Shown here in pieces: positions 1 to 9,680 of a stretch of DNA of 64,000 nt. Under the pieces are notes generated by a model, which had not been told where the DNA came from, searched no databases, and saw only the letters and a list, made by a program, of their open reading frames with translations. The position numbers were made by a program, and so were the translations under genes. The stretch covers positions 1,118,501 through 1,182,500 of the forward strand of contig NZ_LROY01000001.1 in NCBI RefSeq assembly GCF_001639145.1. The letters run 5' to 3'. The first letter of the stretch is position 1; each line of letters opens with the position of its first letter. This DNA comes from Microbulbifer sp. Q7. GTDB lineage: Bacteria > Pseudomonadota > Gammaproteobacteria > Pseudomonadales > Cellvibrionaceae.

Positions 1-662
1 TCGAAGACCCCATCGAGATGGTGGAAGACAGCTTTAACCAGACCCAGGTGCATCACAGCATTGGCCTGGATTTCGCCGCCGGTATCCGCACCCTGATGCG
101 TCAGGACCCGGACATCATCATGGTGGGTGAGATCCGCGACCTGGAAACCGCACAGATGGCGGTGCAGGCGGCGCTCACTGGCCACCTGGTGATTTCTACT
201 CTGCACACCAACGACGCCCCCACCGCGGTGACCCGTCTGCTGGATCTTGGCCTGCCCCACTACCTGCTGAAATCCACGGTGCTGGGGGTGATGGCCCAGC
301 GGTTGGTGAGAACGCTGTGCCCAAGCTGCAAACGCAAGACGGAAGTAAGCGACGAGGACTGGCAGGCATTGGTGAAACCCTGGAAGGCGCCGAAGCCGGA
401 AGTGGTGTATCAGCCGGAGGGCTGTCTGGATTGCCGCAATACCGGCTATCGCGGCCGTCAGGGCATCTACGAAATTCTGCCGTTCAGCGAAGGCGTGCAG
501 GCGCTGGTAACCCACGACTGTGACCTGCAGCAGGTTCGTCGCCAGGGTATGCGCGAGGGCATGAACAGCCTGCGCTTGTCCGGCGCGCGCAAAGTGGCCG
601 CGGGTATCACTACCGTGCAGGAAGTACTGCGGGTGGCACCGCCGCCGGATATTGCGTTTTAA
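1..662 (+). CDS. GspE/PilB-family secretion ATPase, C-terminal part (5'-truncated by window)
   Basis: The reading frame is open from the window edge, so only the last ~220 residues are present. The visible part is the C-terminal ATPase core of type II secretion/type IV pilus assembly ATPases, which power pseudopilus or pilus extension from the cytoplasmic face of the inner membrane. Diagnostic motifs are the Asp-box/Walker B region ([12 protein letters not shown]), the His-box ([12 protein letters not shown]) and a tetracysteine zinc module with two pairs, CPSC and CLDC, about 45 residues apart, which is typical of GspE and PilB. A rho-independent terminator follows. Whether it belongs to a secretion or pilus system cannot be decided without the upstream genes. 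Confidence 0.93.
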   Translation, partial: EDPIEMVEDSFNQTQVHHSIGLDFAAGIRTLMRQDPDIIMVGEIRDLETAQMAVQAALTGHLVISTLHTNDAPTAVTRLLDLGLPHYLLKSTVLGVMAQRLVRTLCPSCKRKTEVSDEDWQALVKPWKAPKPEVVYQPEGCLDCRNTGYRGRQGIYEILPFSEGVQALVTHDCDLQQVRRQGMREGMNSLRLSGARKVAAGITTVQEVLRVAPPPDIAF

Positions 663-689
663 GCCAGCGTATATTCGAGCCTGTAACCT

Positions 690-719
690 AAAAAACCCGC
701 GCATTGGCGCGGGTTTTTT
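690..719. terminator. Rho-independent terminator, probably bidirectional
   Basis: An A-run, a 7-bp GC-rich stem (CCCGCGC/GCGCGGG) with a short loop, and a T-run lie 27 bases after the stop of the secretion ATPase. The convergent DUF4340 gene ends at 740, so the same hairpin can stop both transcripts. Confidence 0.85.
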
Positions 720-739
720 GATGGTGCATCGAGTGGGGT

Positions 740-1702
740 TCAGCTTTTTGCTTGATCCTCCTCACTCGCGTCTGGTTCCTCTTCTGCGGTCTGCTCCTCG
801 TCTTCCCGCTCCACCAACACCAGATCCTGGTGGCGTTTGTCCATCACCCGATCGAAATCGTATTTGGCGGTTTCAAACAGCTGATCGCGGTCATCGCGGC
901 GTACATAGTATTTGTCGTCCGCGCTGGCGAAGTGATAGCGGCGCTCGCCATTGCCGGCCTTCACCACAAACTCCGTTGCCTCCACCTCTGGAGCCTCGTC
1001 GACCGCTTTGGTGATACGCAGTTTCTCGAGCGCGGTGGCCAGTTCGCGGGCCTTGCCCGGGTCGACCGCCGGTGTTTCTTCCCCGTTGTCTGCGGCAAAC
1101 GCCCAGCCGTCCTCACTTTTTTCCAGGGTGTAATCCGGGCCCTGGATGCGCGTCAGGTCGCCGGCGGCCAGCAGGGTTTTATCCAGCCAGTTGTCGGCGG
1201 TTGAAGGCAGGTCGAAGCTGTTGAGCTCTACCGCATAGATCGCATCGTCGCCGGCGCGGCGCACATGCACCTTGCGGAAGCCGGGGGAGGTGCCGACGAA
1301 CAGCTCCAGTGCGGGATCATCCCCTTCCGCGGTGTACAGCTTCAGTCGTTTGCGGAATTTGTCTTCCGCCACTTCGAAGCGCTCGCGGGCACTGTTACTG
1401 GTGGCGATAGGCCAGGTTCCTTTCAGCGCGTTGAGTTTTTCCAGCAGGGTGTCGAGCTTGTCGCGGTCGACTGGCAAATCGTGCAACCCCGGCAGCTGCC
1501 ACTGGTCCTCTTGTTTCACCAGTGTCACGCTTTCTTTTTCGCCGACAATTTCCAGTCGTTGCAGCGCGTCGGTTTCCGCCTGCACCAATGGTGTGGATTG
1601 TGCCTGCGCCTGTTGCCGTGAGCTGGACTCCCAGAACAGGCCGGCGGCCAGCACCAGCTGTAGTGCCAGCACACCGCTCAGGGCCATTTGCAGATTTTTC
1701 AT
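740..1702 (-). CDS. DUF4340 domain-containing protein
   Basis: This 320-residue protein has an N-terminal hydrophobic segment (about residues 7-25), so it is probably anchored in the inner membrane with a periplasmic body. The body is rich in repeated short beta-type stretches ending in 'W.L' and 'Y.V', as in the DUF4340 family, and the last ~25 residues are very acidic. A strong ribosome-binding site (GAGGAGGA) precedes ATG 1702. It lies 14 bases downstream of the permease/GldG gene and ends the operon. DUF4340 proteins regularly accompany this type of ABC system and are thought to be an accessory periplasmic part; the substrate is unknown. Confidence 0.85.
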   Translation of the reverse strand: MKNLQMALSGVLALQLVLAAGLFWESSSRQQAQAQSTPLVQAETDALQRLEIVGEKESVTLVKQEDQWQLPGLHDLPVDRDKLDTLLEKLNALKGTWPIATSNSARERFEVAEDKFRKRLKLYTAEGDDPALELFVGTSPGFRKVHVRRAGDDAIYAVELNSFDLPSTADNWLDKTLLAAGDLTRIQGPDYTLEKSEDGWAFAADNGEETPAVDPGKARELATALEKLRITKAVDEAPEVEATEFVVKAGNGERRYHFASADDKYYVRRDDRDQLFETAKYDFDRVMDKRHQDLVLVEREDEEQTAEEEPDASEEDQAKS

Positions 1703-1716
1703 GCTTCAGTTCCTCC

Positions 1717-4626
1717 TCAGCCGGCCAGCAGCTGTTGATAGCGCTGCTGGCGGGCGCGATTGCGCAGGTGCTGGATCAGGGCGACGACGCCCAGGGCCAG
1801 CAGTGCGGCGATATAGTTCAGGGATTCCCAGAACAGGCGGCTGTCCTGCTCCATGGGAGGCAGGGTGCGGTTGAAGTGGCTGCGCGCGCGGATGCTGAGC
1901 AGGCCCGCATCCTCCAGGGACCAGTCCACACTGTTGGCGGCCAGTTGCAGGGTATTGAGGTAGTCGCCACCGGCGGCGGCACCACTCATGCGCACCACCT
2001 GATCCCGCAGGAAGTCGTTGGACGCGAACAGGATAATGCGCGCGGACTCCGGCGAGCGGCTGATCTGGCTGGGCAGGTTTTCCAACTTGCCGGCGTCGCT
2101 GGCATTCTCCCCGTCTTCGGCTGACGCCTCTTCGGGCTGCTGGGCCAGCGGCGAGGGTTTGTCGGCGAAATAAGAGTCAAAGCGCCCGGCGCTGACCACG
2201 CCCAGCAGGTGCGCGGCGCGCTCGCCCTCCGGGGTAAAGGCGCTGATCTGCCCGTCCACATAACGCGGCATCACACTGGTGCTGCTGGACAGCCAGGACT
2301 CCTGCGAGCTGTGCAGTAGCGGGGTGACGTTGCGTCCGGCGGATTTTTCCTCGTCCACGCGAATGGGCGAGGCCCAGCTCAGGGTGGCCTGGGGCAGGTT
2401 GCCGGTGATGGGGTTGTCGGCGTTCAGGCCGTCGCCGCGCACGTCGATAAAATAGGGGTAATCCAGCATGCGCAGTTCCTGCAGCTGGAAACCGCCCACG
2501 TTGCGGGTCACCGGTACCGGGAAGGCGCTGTTCTGCGGGTCCAGTACCAGTTTGCTGTCGACCTCAAGCCCCATATGTTGGAGCCACTGTTCCAGACCGC
2601 TGTTGACCCGGTTCAGGCGCAGGCTGCGGTTGGACAGGTCCGCGCTGTACGGGGAGGTGGCGGCGATCACGGTGCCGCCCTGCATCAGGAACTGGTCCAC
2701 CGCGTACAGGGCTTTCTCGCTCAGATTGCGCGGTGCCAGCAGCATCAGGATGTCGGCGTTGCCGGAGACGCGGCCATCACTCAGGTCCTCGCGTTCCACG
2801 TTCAGCTCGGCACCCAACAAGGTTTCCAGCTGGCTGAAGCGGGCTCCAGCGCCCATACCCTGGCGGAAATCGTCCGCCGGCGTCACCAGTGCTACGGTTT
2901 TGGTAAAGCCGCTGGCGAAGCGTTTGATGCCTGCCTCCAGGTTGCGCTCGAAGGTGTCCGCGCTGAGGTCGTCCAGCGGTATCTGCACCACTTTGTCATG
3001 TTGATCGTCGCGGGCGAGGGTTAAATAAAAATAGAAGGGCCGCCCGATCAGGCTTGCGGCCATGGGCTGGAAGCCGTAGTCCTCGGCGATCTGCCGGGCT
3101 ACTTTGCCGCCGTCCGCTTCGGGGTCGATAAATTCGACGCTCAGACGCTCGCCGGCATCCGCCTGGATTTTTTCCACAGACTCGCGGATGGATTGTTTAA
3201 ATTCCATCAGCTGATCCGGCAGCTGTTCGTCGGCGGAGACGTAGGCGGTAAACGCCAACTTGCCCTGCACAGTGTCGAACAGATTGCCCTCGCTCTGGTA
3301 GCTCTGCAGGACTTTTTTCACCGCGCGGGTGAGGTCGTACTCCGGGTTGCGCAGTTGCACGTCCACATCGGTTTCCCGATCGGCGTTGACCTCGATCAGG
3401 TCGCGGAAACCCAGTACCTCGTATTCGTCCCCGTACTGTACCAGCACGTCAAAGTAGGAACTGACGATGGAGGCCTGGTAGCGATCCGCCACCTGGAAGG
3501 GCACCGGGGCGATGCCGTATTTCCGGTTGGCTTCCTCCTCCAGTTCCGGCTCCTGTGTCGGGTCGATGATTTCCACGCGCACGCGGCCATCGCCGGCCAC
3601 TTCGTACTCCCGCAACAGGTCGCGCATCTGCGGCACCAGCGGGGCCAGCAGTGGGTGGGTTTTGCCGCTGAAATAGCCGCGGATCAGCAGCGGTTCCTGC
3701 AACTGGTTCAGGTACTGCTGGGTGGCCGGGGAAATGGAATACAGCTTGCCTTCGGTGACATCCGCGCGCAGGGACTTCAGTTGCCCCAGCCATAAATTCG
3801 CGCCGAGGGCGTTGACCACCAGCAGCGCGGTCACCGCCTGCCAGGCCTGGCGGTGTTTGCGATTGCCGCCGATGGCCCAGCGCTCGCGCTCCAGCACCAG
3901 GGTGTTGAGGGACAGGAATACCGCGCACAGGCTCAGGTAGTAATACAGATCCGGCAGGTCGATGACGCCGCGGGTGATGGCATCAAAGCGCGCGCTGGTA
4001 CTGAGGCTGCGCAGCCACTCACCGGCGCTGTTGCCGAAAAAGTCCGTGAGCAGCGGTGTGCCAATCAGGTAGAAAACCCCGCACAGGGCCGAGGCCACAA
4101 TCAGGCTGACAATCTGGTTACTGGCGCGGGCGGAGACGAACAGGCCGATGCTCAGGTAAGCCGCACCCAGCAGGAAGGTGGCCAGGTAACCGGCCCATAC
4201 CGGCCCCCAGTCCAGGTCGCCGATTGTCGCCACGGTGACCGGCAGCGGCAACGTGATGGCGAGGGCAATTCCCAGCAGTGCCAGGCAGGCGACGAATTTA
4301 CCTACTACAAACTGCCACAGGGGTGCGGGCTGGGTGAGGATATGTTCCAGGGTGCCCTTGGCGCGCTCGTCGCTCCACAGGCGCATGGTGAGCGCGCTGG
4401 TGAGGAAGATCAGCAGCAGGGGCATCCACTCGAACAGCGGGCGCACGTCGGCGATATTGCGGGCAAAGAAGGCTTCGCCCCAGAAAAATACGAACAGGCT
4501 GACGGCGGCAAAGGTGGCGAGAAACAGATAGGCCACCGGGGACGCGAAAAACAGGGTGAGTTCTTTGCCGGCCACGCGTTTGATCAGGCGCTTGCCGCTG
4601 ACCGGTGAGGTGTTATCAGGCCGCAT
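1717..4626 (-). CDS. ABC-2 permease fused to a GldG-like periplasmic domain
   Basis: A 969-residue fusion. Residues ~1-250 hold about six membrane helices of an ABC-2 permease. Another helix leads into a long GldG/IflA-type extracytoplasmic domain (roughly 280-930), and a C-terminal helix is followed by a basic tail. GldG and GldF are linked to gliding in Bacteroidetes, but the fused form is widespread in non-gliding proteobacteria with unknown cargo. The frame can be extended upstream to 4761, but ATG 4626 is preferred: it overlaps the stop of the ATPase gene by 11 bases, indicating translational coupling, and starts directly before the first helix. The order is ATPase, permease, DUF4340. 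Confidence 0.88.
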   Translation of the reverse strand: MRPDNTSPVSGKRLIKRVAGKELTLFFASPVAYLFLATFAAVSLFVFFWGEAFFARNIADVRPLFEWMPLLLIFLTSALTMRLWSDERAKGTLEHILTQPAPLWQFVVGKFVACLALLGIALAITLPLPVTVATIGDLDWGPVWAGYLATFLLGAAYLSIGLFVSARASNQIVSLIVASALCGVFYLIGTPLLTDFFGNSAGEWLRSLSTSARFDAITRGVIDLPDLYYYLSLCAVFLSLNTLVLERERWAIGGNRKHRQAWQAVTALLVVNALGANLWLGQLKSLRADVTEGKLYSISPATQQYLNQLQEPLLIRGYFSGKTHPLLAPLVPQMRDLLREYEVAGDGRVRVEIIDPTQEPELEEEANRKYGIAPVPFQVADRYQASIVSSYFDVLVQYGDEYEVLGFRDLIEVNADRETDVDVQLRNPEYDLTRAVKKVLQSYQSEGNLFDTVQGKLAFTAYVSADEQLPDQLMEFKQSIRESVEKIQADAGERLSVEFIDPEADGGKVARQIAEDYGFQPMAASLIGRPFYFYLTLARDDQHDKVVQIPLDDLSADTFERNLEAGIKRFASGFTKTVALVTPADDFRQGMGAGARFSQLETLLGAELNVEREDLSDGRVSGNADILMLLAPRNLSEKALYAVDQFLMQGGTVIAATSPYSADLSNRSLRLNRVNSGLEQWLQHMGLEVDSKLVLDPQNSAFPVPVTRNVGGFQLQELRMLDYPYFIDVRGDGLNADNPITGNLPQATLSWASPIRVDEEKSAGRNVTPLLHSSQESWLSSSTSVMPRYVDGQISAFTPEGERAAHLLGVVSAGRFDSYFADKPSPLAQQPEEASAEDGENASDAGKLENLPSQISRSPESARIILFASNDFLRDQVVRMSGAAAGGDYLNTLQLAANSVDWSLEDAGLLSIRARSHFNRTLPPMEQDSRLFWESLNYIAALLALGVVALIQHLRNRARQQRYQQLLAG

Positions 4627-5584
4627 TTTCCAGTGCCTCCTGTTGTTTTTGTTGTGCGGGTGCTTGGCTTTCGTTGACCTGGCGGAACAGGCTTTCCAGA
4701 TCCTGTTGCTCCGGTTGCAACCGGTACAGTTCGCCACCGGCGGCGATAAGAGTGCGGGCAATCACCGCGCAGGTAGAGCGCAGGTTGGCCTCCCCGGTCA
4801 ATGCGATGCGGAACTGTCCGGCCTTGGCCAGTGGCTCAATACTTTCGATACCTTCGTCCTTGCCGAGGCGGCCGAGAATTTCGCGGGCGTCGGTGGCGGA
4901 GGTCTCAAGCAAGATGCGGTTGGCGTTGCGCAGGTGCTCGAGTTTTTCGTCCACGGCGAGTTGGCCGCGGTGAATAATCAGCACGCGATCACACAGGGCT
5001 TCCACTTCCTGCATGATGTGGGTGGAGAGGATGACGGTGGCTTCGCGGGCGATCTCTTTGATCAGTGCGCGCATCTGCCGGGTCTGGGTGGGGTCGAGGC
5101 CGTTGGTGGGCTCGTCGAGGATCAGTAGCCGCGGCCGGCCGAGTATGGCCTGGGCGACGCCGACGCGCTGTTTGTAGCCCCGCGAGAGGGTGTGGATGCG
5201 GGCGTGCAGTTTGTCGGCGAGTTCGGTGGCATTGATGGCGCGGCGGATTTCATCAATCTTTTCGCGGCCGTCGAGGCCTTTTAATGAGGCGGCGTAATCC
5301 AGGTAGTCGGCGACGGTCATTTCGCCATACACGGGGAGGTTTTCCGGCAGGTAGCCCAATTGCCGCTGCAGGGTTTTGGGCTTGTCGGCCATGTCGATGC
5401 CATCAATGCGGACGCTACCGGTATCCGGTTCGAGGTAGCCGGAGAGCATTTTCATGATGGTGGTTTTGCCGGCGCCGTTGTGGCCGAGCAGGCCGACAAT
5501 TTCGCCTTTGTCGATTGTAAAACTGACGCCGTCGACGGCTTTGAATTCGCCATAACAACGGCTGAGGTGGGTGACTTCCAGCAC
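4616..5584 (-). CDS. ABC transporter ATP-binding protein
   Basis: A 322-residue cytoplasmic ATPase of the ABC-2 export type. The parts are visible in order: Walker A GHNGAGKTT (34-42), Q-loop region QLGYLPEN (~75-82), signature LSRGYKQR (133-140), Walker B LLILDEP (153-159) and H-switch STH (~187). The last ~100 residues form the extra C-terminal domain common in drug/gliding-type ABC-2 ATPases, and the tail is Gln/Ala-rich. It is the first gene of the operon and should energise the permease-GldG fusion encoded next. A ribosome-binding site (AGGAGG) lies just upstream of ATG 5584. Confidence 0.93.
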   Translation of the reverse strand: MLEVTHLSRCYGEFKAVDGVSFTIDKGEIVGLLGHNGAGKTTIMKMLSGYLEPDTGSVRIDGIDMADKPKTLQRQLGYLPENLPVYGEMTVADYLDYAASLKGLDGREKIDEIRRAINATELADKLHARIHTLSRGYKQRVGVAQAILGRPRLLILDEPTNGLDPTQTRQMRALIKEIAREATVILSTHIMQEVEALCDRVLIIHRGQLAVDEKLEHLRNANRILLETSATDAREILGRLGKDEGIESIEPLAKAGQFRIALTGEANLRSTCAVIARTLIAAGGELYRLQPEQQDLESLFRQVNESQAPAQQKQQEALENAA

Positions 5585-6158
5585 CTTGTCCTCCTTTTGG
5601 TTTGGTTGTCAGGGGGTGGTGGTAACGCTTAAGGGTTTTAATCAGCTCCGTGGCGGTGCCGCTGTCCGGTACAGCTTTGCGAGACACGAGCTAGGCGCCC
5701 CCCCGTTAACCCATCCCTGGGGGCTCGGCTGCGGCCGTCCTGGCCGCAGACGGTCTCGCAAAGCTGTACCGGACATCGCCACCTTCGCGCGAGGTGATGT
5801 GGTATTTGCTCGAAATTGATTACGGTGGTGGACGCGAGATGGGCAGGTAGATGGCGCGTCGGACGGCGCTGCGACGAGGGGCTGCGGCCTGGGGATGTTT
5901 TAATGGTTGAGTGTAATCAGTCGAAATAGTCATGCTCGTAAAACGGGTCGGCCCGCAATAAAAACAAGGTTCAGACGATCGATCGCTGGTTGTTGATCGA
6001 GGGTTAGATAGGGCCTGGCGGGGAAAGTTCAAGGCTGTGGTGGTGTGCTGGCGAGGAATCCTGCGACTCCCGGTGTACACTTTGGTTTTCATCCCCTGTT
6101 TTTCAATTCAGGTTTACGCTTACCAAACTCGCCGCTCAGGATTTAGATGGAGTTGCCC
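5585..6158. other. Intergenic region between divergent ABC operon and glnE
   Basis: No credible gene is present in these ~570 bases. The region contains the 111-bp palindromic element described separately, and must also hold the divergent promoters of the ABC operon and glnE. A minus-strand open frame at 5820-6092 has proline/arginine-rich composition, no recognisable domain and no ribosome-binding site, and is not considered a gene. Confidence 0.6.
5664..5774. repeat. Palindromic MITE/REP-like element, copy 1
   Basis: A 111-bp element bounded by a perfect 22-bp inverted repeat (5664-5685 and 5753-5774, core GGTACAGCTTTGCGAGAC). Inside are a conserved arm (ACACGAGCTAGGCG, a C-run, GTTAACCCATCC) and a short inner hairpin (GCGGCC..GGCCGC). 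A second copy in inverted orientation lies at 11773-11882. No coding capacity is visible. It is probably a non-autonomous mobile or structural repeat. Confidence 0.85.
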
Positions 6159-9020
6159 ATGTCATTGAAGGAGTTCTGCCTGCCACAGCATCAGGCACTG
6201 TTTACTCAGCGCTGGGAGGATTGGTGCGCCGCTGTGGGGGCGGAGCAGGTGGCGTTGGTTGAGGCGCTGGTGGGTGATGAGACGAGCCAGGCGCTGGTGC
6301 GCGCGTTTGTGGGCTCGGATTTCTTTGTGCAGCAGTGCAGTCGCCACCCCGAGTGGCTGGCGGGCTTTGTCCGTGAGGAGGACTGCGGGCTGGCGGCGCC
6401 GGACCTGGCGGAAATCGAATCGGAAGAGCAGCTGGAAAAAACACTGCGCAATCTGCGCAACCGGGTGAACTGTGAGGTGATCTGGCGGGACTTTGCCGGT
6501 CAGTGGGATATTCCCACCGCCTGTGGGCGGCTGACCCAACTGGCGGAGGTGTGTATTCAGGCGGCGCTCGATTGGCACCGGGCGAGAATGGTGGAGCGCC
6601 ACGGCGAGCCGCGCAGCCGCGAGGGTGCGGTACAGCCGATGATCGTGCTGGGCATGGGCAAGCTCGGGGCGCGGGAGCTGAACCTGTCTTCCGATATCGA
6701 TCTCATTTTTGCCTACCCGGAGCCTGGCCAGAGCGACGGTGACAAGCCCCTGGAAAACCAGGCCTGGTTCCAGCGCCTGGGCCAGCGCCTGATCAAATCC
6801 CTGGATACCGTTACCGCCGACGGTTTTGTGTTCCGCGTAGATATGCGCCTTCGTCCCTACGGCGACAGCGGGCCGCTGGTGAGCCACTACGCTGCGCTGG
6901 AGGATTACTACCAGACCCAGGGCCGCGAGTGGGAGCGTTACGCCATGATCAAGGCGCGCCCGGTGGCCATGAGCGGCGCTGGTGCGGCGGAAGCGGCGGA
7001 AGAACTGATGGAGTTGCTGCGCCCGTTTACCTACCGCCGCTACATCGACTTCAGTGTGATCGAGGCGCTGCGGGAAATGAAAACCCTGATCCAGCGCCAG
7101 GTCCGCGCCCGCGGTATGACGGACAACATCAAGCTCGGTCGCGGCGGTATTCGCGAGGTGGAATTTATTGTCCAGGCATTCCAGCTGATTCGCGGCGGGC
7201 GCGAGCCGGACCTGCGGGTGCGCAACATTTTAAAGGTGTTGCCACTGTTGGAAGTCGATGGACATTTGCCGGCGGGCAGTGCCGAACAGTTGCGGGATGC
7301 CTATTTGTTGCTGCGCCGGGTGGAGCACGGCCTGCAAGCGGAGCGTGACCAGCAAACCCAGACCCTGCCGGCGGAAATGCCGCGGCGGGAACAGCTGGCG
7401 TTTGCGCTGGGCTATGCCTCCTGGTCTCTGCTGGCGGAAAAACTGGATGCCGCGCGCGCAATCATCGAGCATGAATTTGACGAGGTGATTGCGCCGCCGG
7501 AGGAGTCTGCCGAGCTGACTGCAAATGATCAGTGGCAGTTGCTGTGGGCCGGCTGCGAGCGCAACGCCGACCGCGACAGCTGGCTGGAGAAATTGCACCA
7601 AACCGGCTTCCAGCCCGCGTCCCAAGCGCTGGATTGCATCGTTGCCCTGCACAGTGACCGCATTGTCAGTGCGTTGCCGGCCTCCAGCCGCCAGCGCCTG
7701 GACCAGACCATGCCGCTGTTACTGGCTTCCGCTTCTGAAGTCGGCGAGCCGTTACTGGCACTGGAGCGGGTGATGCCCCTGCTGCGCTCCATTCTGCGTC
7801 GCAGTGCCTATCTGGTGTTGATCAATGAAAACCCGCCGGTGCTGGCGCAGCTGCTGCAGCTGTGCGCCGCGTCGCCATGGATCGCCGAGCAGCTCGCCCG
7901 TCACCCGATCCTGCTTGACGAAATGCTCGACCAGCGCCGCCTGCTGGCGCCCTCTACCGCCGGGGATATTGCCGACGACCTGCGTCAGGAAATGCTGCGC
8001 GTGGAGCCGGATGACCTGGAGGGGCAGATGGAAGCCCTGCGCCTGTTCAAGCAAAGCCAGAGCCTGCGTATTGCCGCGCAGGAGGTGACCGGCGCCCTGC
8101 CGCTGATGAAGGTGAGCGATTCCCTCACCTGGCTGGGGGAGGCGATCCTGCAGCAGTCTCTGGCGCTCGCGTGGCAGCAGATGACGGAAAAACACGGCTT
8201 GCCCGGCGGGGCGAACGCCGACGATATGCGCTTTGCGATCATTGCCTATGGCAAGCTGGGTGGCCTGGAGCTGGGGCACGGTTCCGATCTGGATATCGTG
8301 TTTGTGCACGATGCCGAACCGCAGCAATACACCGATGGTGAACGATCCATCGACAACCTGAGTTTCTACACCCGTCTCGCCCAGCGCCTGATCCATATCC
8401 TGCAGACCCGAACCCTGAGCGGCCCCCTGTACGAAGTGGATACCCGCCTGCGCCCGTCGGGCAACTCCGGCCTGCTGGTGACGTCGCTGGCCGCGTTCGA
8501 GAAATACCAGCGCGAGAGCGCCTGGACGTGGGAACACCAGGCGCTGGTGCGCACGCGCCCGGTTGCTGGCAGTGCGCGCCTCGGTGAGGCATTCGAAGCG
8601 CTGCGATTAACGCTGCTGTGCGAACCAAGGGACGAACCGAAATTGCGCGGGGAAGTGGTTGAGATGCGGGACAAAATGCGCGCGCATCTGGACAAGTCGG
8701 GCAGCCAGCAATTTGATCTGAAGCACGGCCCGGGTGGCATCATCGATATCGAATTTATCGTGCAGTTTACCGCGCTGGCATGGGCCCACAAGGCCCCTGC
8801 CATTGTGCGCTACACCGACAATATCCGGATTCTGCAGAGCCTGACCGAGGCCGGCCTGCTGCCTGAAACCAAGGCCGCAGACCTGACCGGGGCCTACAAA
8901 GCCTATCGTTCGGAAGGGCATCGCCTCGCGTTGCAGCAACTGCCCGCTCTGGTCCCCGTGGACTGGTTTCCTGCCGAGCGCGAAAATGTTGAGCAGGTGT
9001 GGAAACGGTTGCTGGGCTGA
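6159..9020 (+). CDS. glnE: Bifunctional glutamine synthetase adenylyltransferase/deadenylase
   Basis: About 953 residues, the usual length for GlnE. The protein adenylylates and deadenylylates glutamine synthetase (GlnA) in response to PII and glutamine, tuning ammonium assimilation. Two nucleotidyltransferase domains are evident: the deadenylase centre GMGKLGARELN with SSDIDL near residues 165-181, and the adenylyltransferase centre AYGKLGGLELG with GSDLD near 696-709. Each is followed by its helical partner domain (GRGGIREVEF and GPGGIIDIEF motifs). ATG 6159 is preferred because GGAG sits 7 bases upstream; ATG 6147 in the same frame is possible. The gene stands alone between the ABC operon and ilvE, and a decayed copy of its 3' end follows it. 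Confidence 0.95.
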   Translation: MSLKEFCLPQHQALFTQRWEDWCAAVGAEQVALVEALVGDETSQALVRAFVGSDFFVQQCSRHPEWLAGFVREEDCGLAAPDLAEIESEEQLEKTLRNLRNRVNCEVIWRDFAGQWDIPTACGRLTQLAEVCIQAALDWHRARMVERHGEPRSREGAVQPMIVLGMGKLGARELNLSSDIDLIFAYPEPGQSDGDKPLENQAWFQRLGQRLIKSLDTVTADGFVFRVDMRLRPYGDSGPLVSHYAALEDYYQTQGREWERYAMIKARPVAMSGAGAAEAAEELMELLRPFTYRRYIDFSVIEALREMKTLIQRQVRARGMTDNIKLGRGGIREVEFIVQAFQLIRGGREPDLRVRNILKVLPLLEVDGHLPAGSAEQLRDAYLLLRRVEHGLQAERDQQTQTLPAEMPRREQLAFALGYASWSLLAEKLDAARAIIEHEFDEVIAPPEESAELTANDQWQLLWAGCERNADRDSWLEKLHQTGFQPASQALDCIVALHSDRIVSALPASSRQRLDQTMPLLLASASEVGEPLLALERVMPLLRSILRRSAYLVLINENPPVLAQLLQLCAASPWIAEQLARHPILLDEMLDQRRLLAPSTAGDIADDLRQEMLRVEPDDLEGQMEALRLFKQSQSLRIAAQEVTGALPLMKVSDSLTWLGEAILQQSLALAWQQMTEKHGLPGGANADDMRFAIIAYGKLGGLELGHGSDLDIVFVHDAEPQQYTDGERSIDNLSFYTRLAQRLIHILQTRTLSGPLYEVDTRLRPSGNSGLLVTSLAAFEKYQRESAWTWEHQALVRTRPVAGSARLGEAFEALRLTLLCEPRDEPKLRGEVVEMRDKMRAHLDKSGSQQFDLKHGPGGIIDIEFIVQFTALAWAHKAPAIVRYTDNIRILQSLTEAGLLPETKAADLTGAYKAYRSEGHRLALQQLPALVPVDWFPAERENVEQVWKRLLG

Positions 9021-9132
9021 GGTGCTAACACGAGTTGCTGGGTGTGGGGGCGTGTGCAGGAACCGGGTGTTTTCGGTTCACAAGCGGCGGTGCCGGATTT
9101 GGGCTGCATAAAAATTGCGTGAAAACGCGGTA

Positions 9133-9460
9133 ACGATGGTTGCGAGAAGATGCGAACCCCCTGGCGGGAGCAATGATCGTAAACTCGGGACCGTCGCGGC
9201 TCAGACGGTATTGTCGCTATGCAATTTATGGTTCAATATGACTCACTGGCCCGGGCGCAGCGCGCCCCTCGAATTTGCGATAACCCGATAAAATTCGCAT
9301 CCCTGAATGTCTCCCCGAGACGGGCCTGATGCCGGCCCACCAAGCCGCGCATTTGATCGACGCCTACAAAGCCTACCGATCTGAAGGTCATCGCCCGGCA
9401 TTACAACAGCGGCCGGGGGTTGTATCCGGTGACCAATTCGAAGCGGAAAGAAAGACCGTT
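9133..9460 (+). pseudogene. Decayed duplicate of the glnE 3' end
   Basis: Translation of this stretch in shifting frames recovers the end of GlnE. The clearest block (9326-9450) reads AYKAYRSEGHR.ALQQ.P, then AER, against the same string near the GlnE C-terminus. Just upstream, FMVQYDSLARAQRAP (from about 9220) matches FIVQFTALAWAHKAP of GlnE, and further upstream a weaker match covers the FDLKHGPGG region. Frame changes and stops break it, so it is not functional. It must come from a partial duplication of, or recombination with, a glnE-like gene. The following ~220 bases before ilvE hold no gene I recognise. Confidence 0.78.
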
Positions 9461-9680
9461 GCAACAACTAGGCAGCAGATGCCGGACCGAGCGAGCGCGT
9501 GAAATTGTCGCCTGCTGCCCGGCCTGTGAGCGCTGCCCGATTAAACTGTTTTTCATCAGGCTCTGTACTGTAGGGGCCTGCCTGCAGGCGAATTGGCTCG
9601 ACCCGGTGTAGACCGCTCCCGCTCCTTCCCCCCAGGCTGTTCCTGCAGAGTGCGTTTATAGAATTTTGTAGGAGTTTCCC

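Noticed and set aside
5820..6092. 90-residue minus-strand frame upstream of glnE
   Set aside because: No ribosome-binding site, no domain, random-looking composition.
9570..9592. GGGGCCTGCCTGCAGGCG, resembling pseudomonad REP sequences
   Set aside because: Only one copy was seen and the hairpin is short, so a REP call is not supported.
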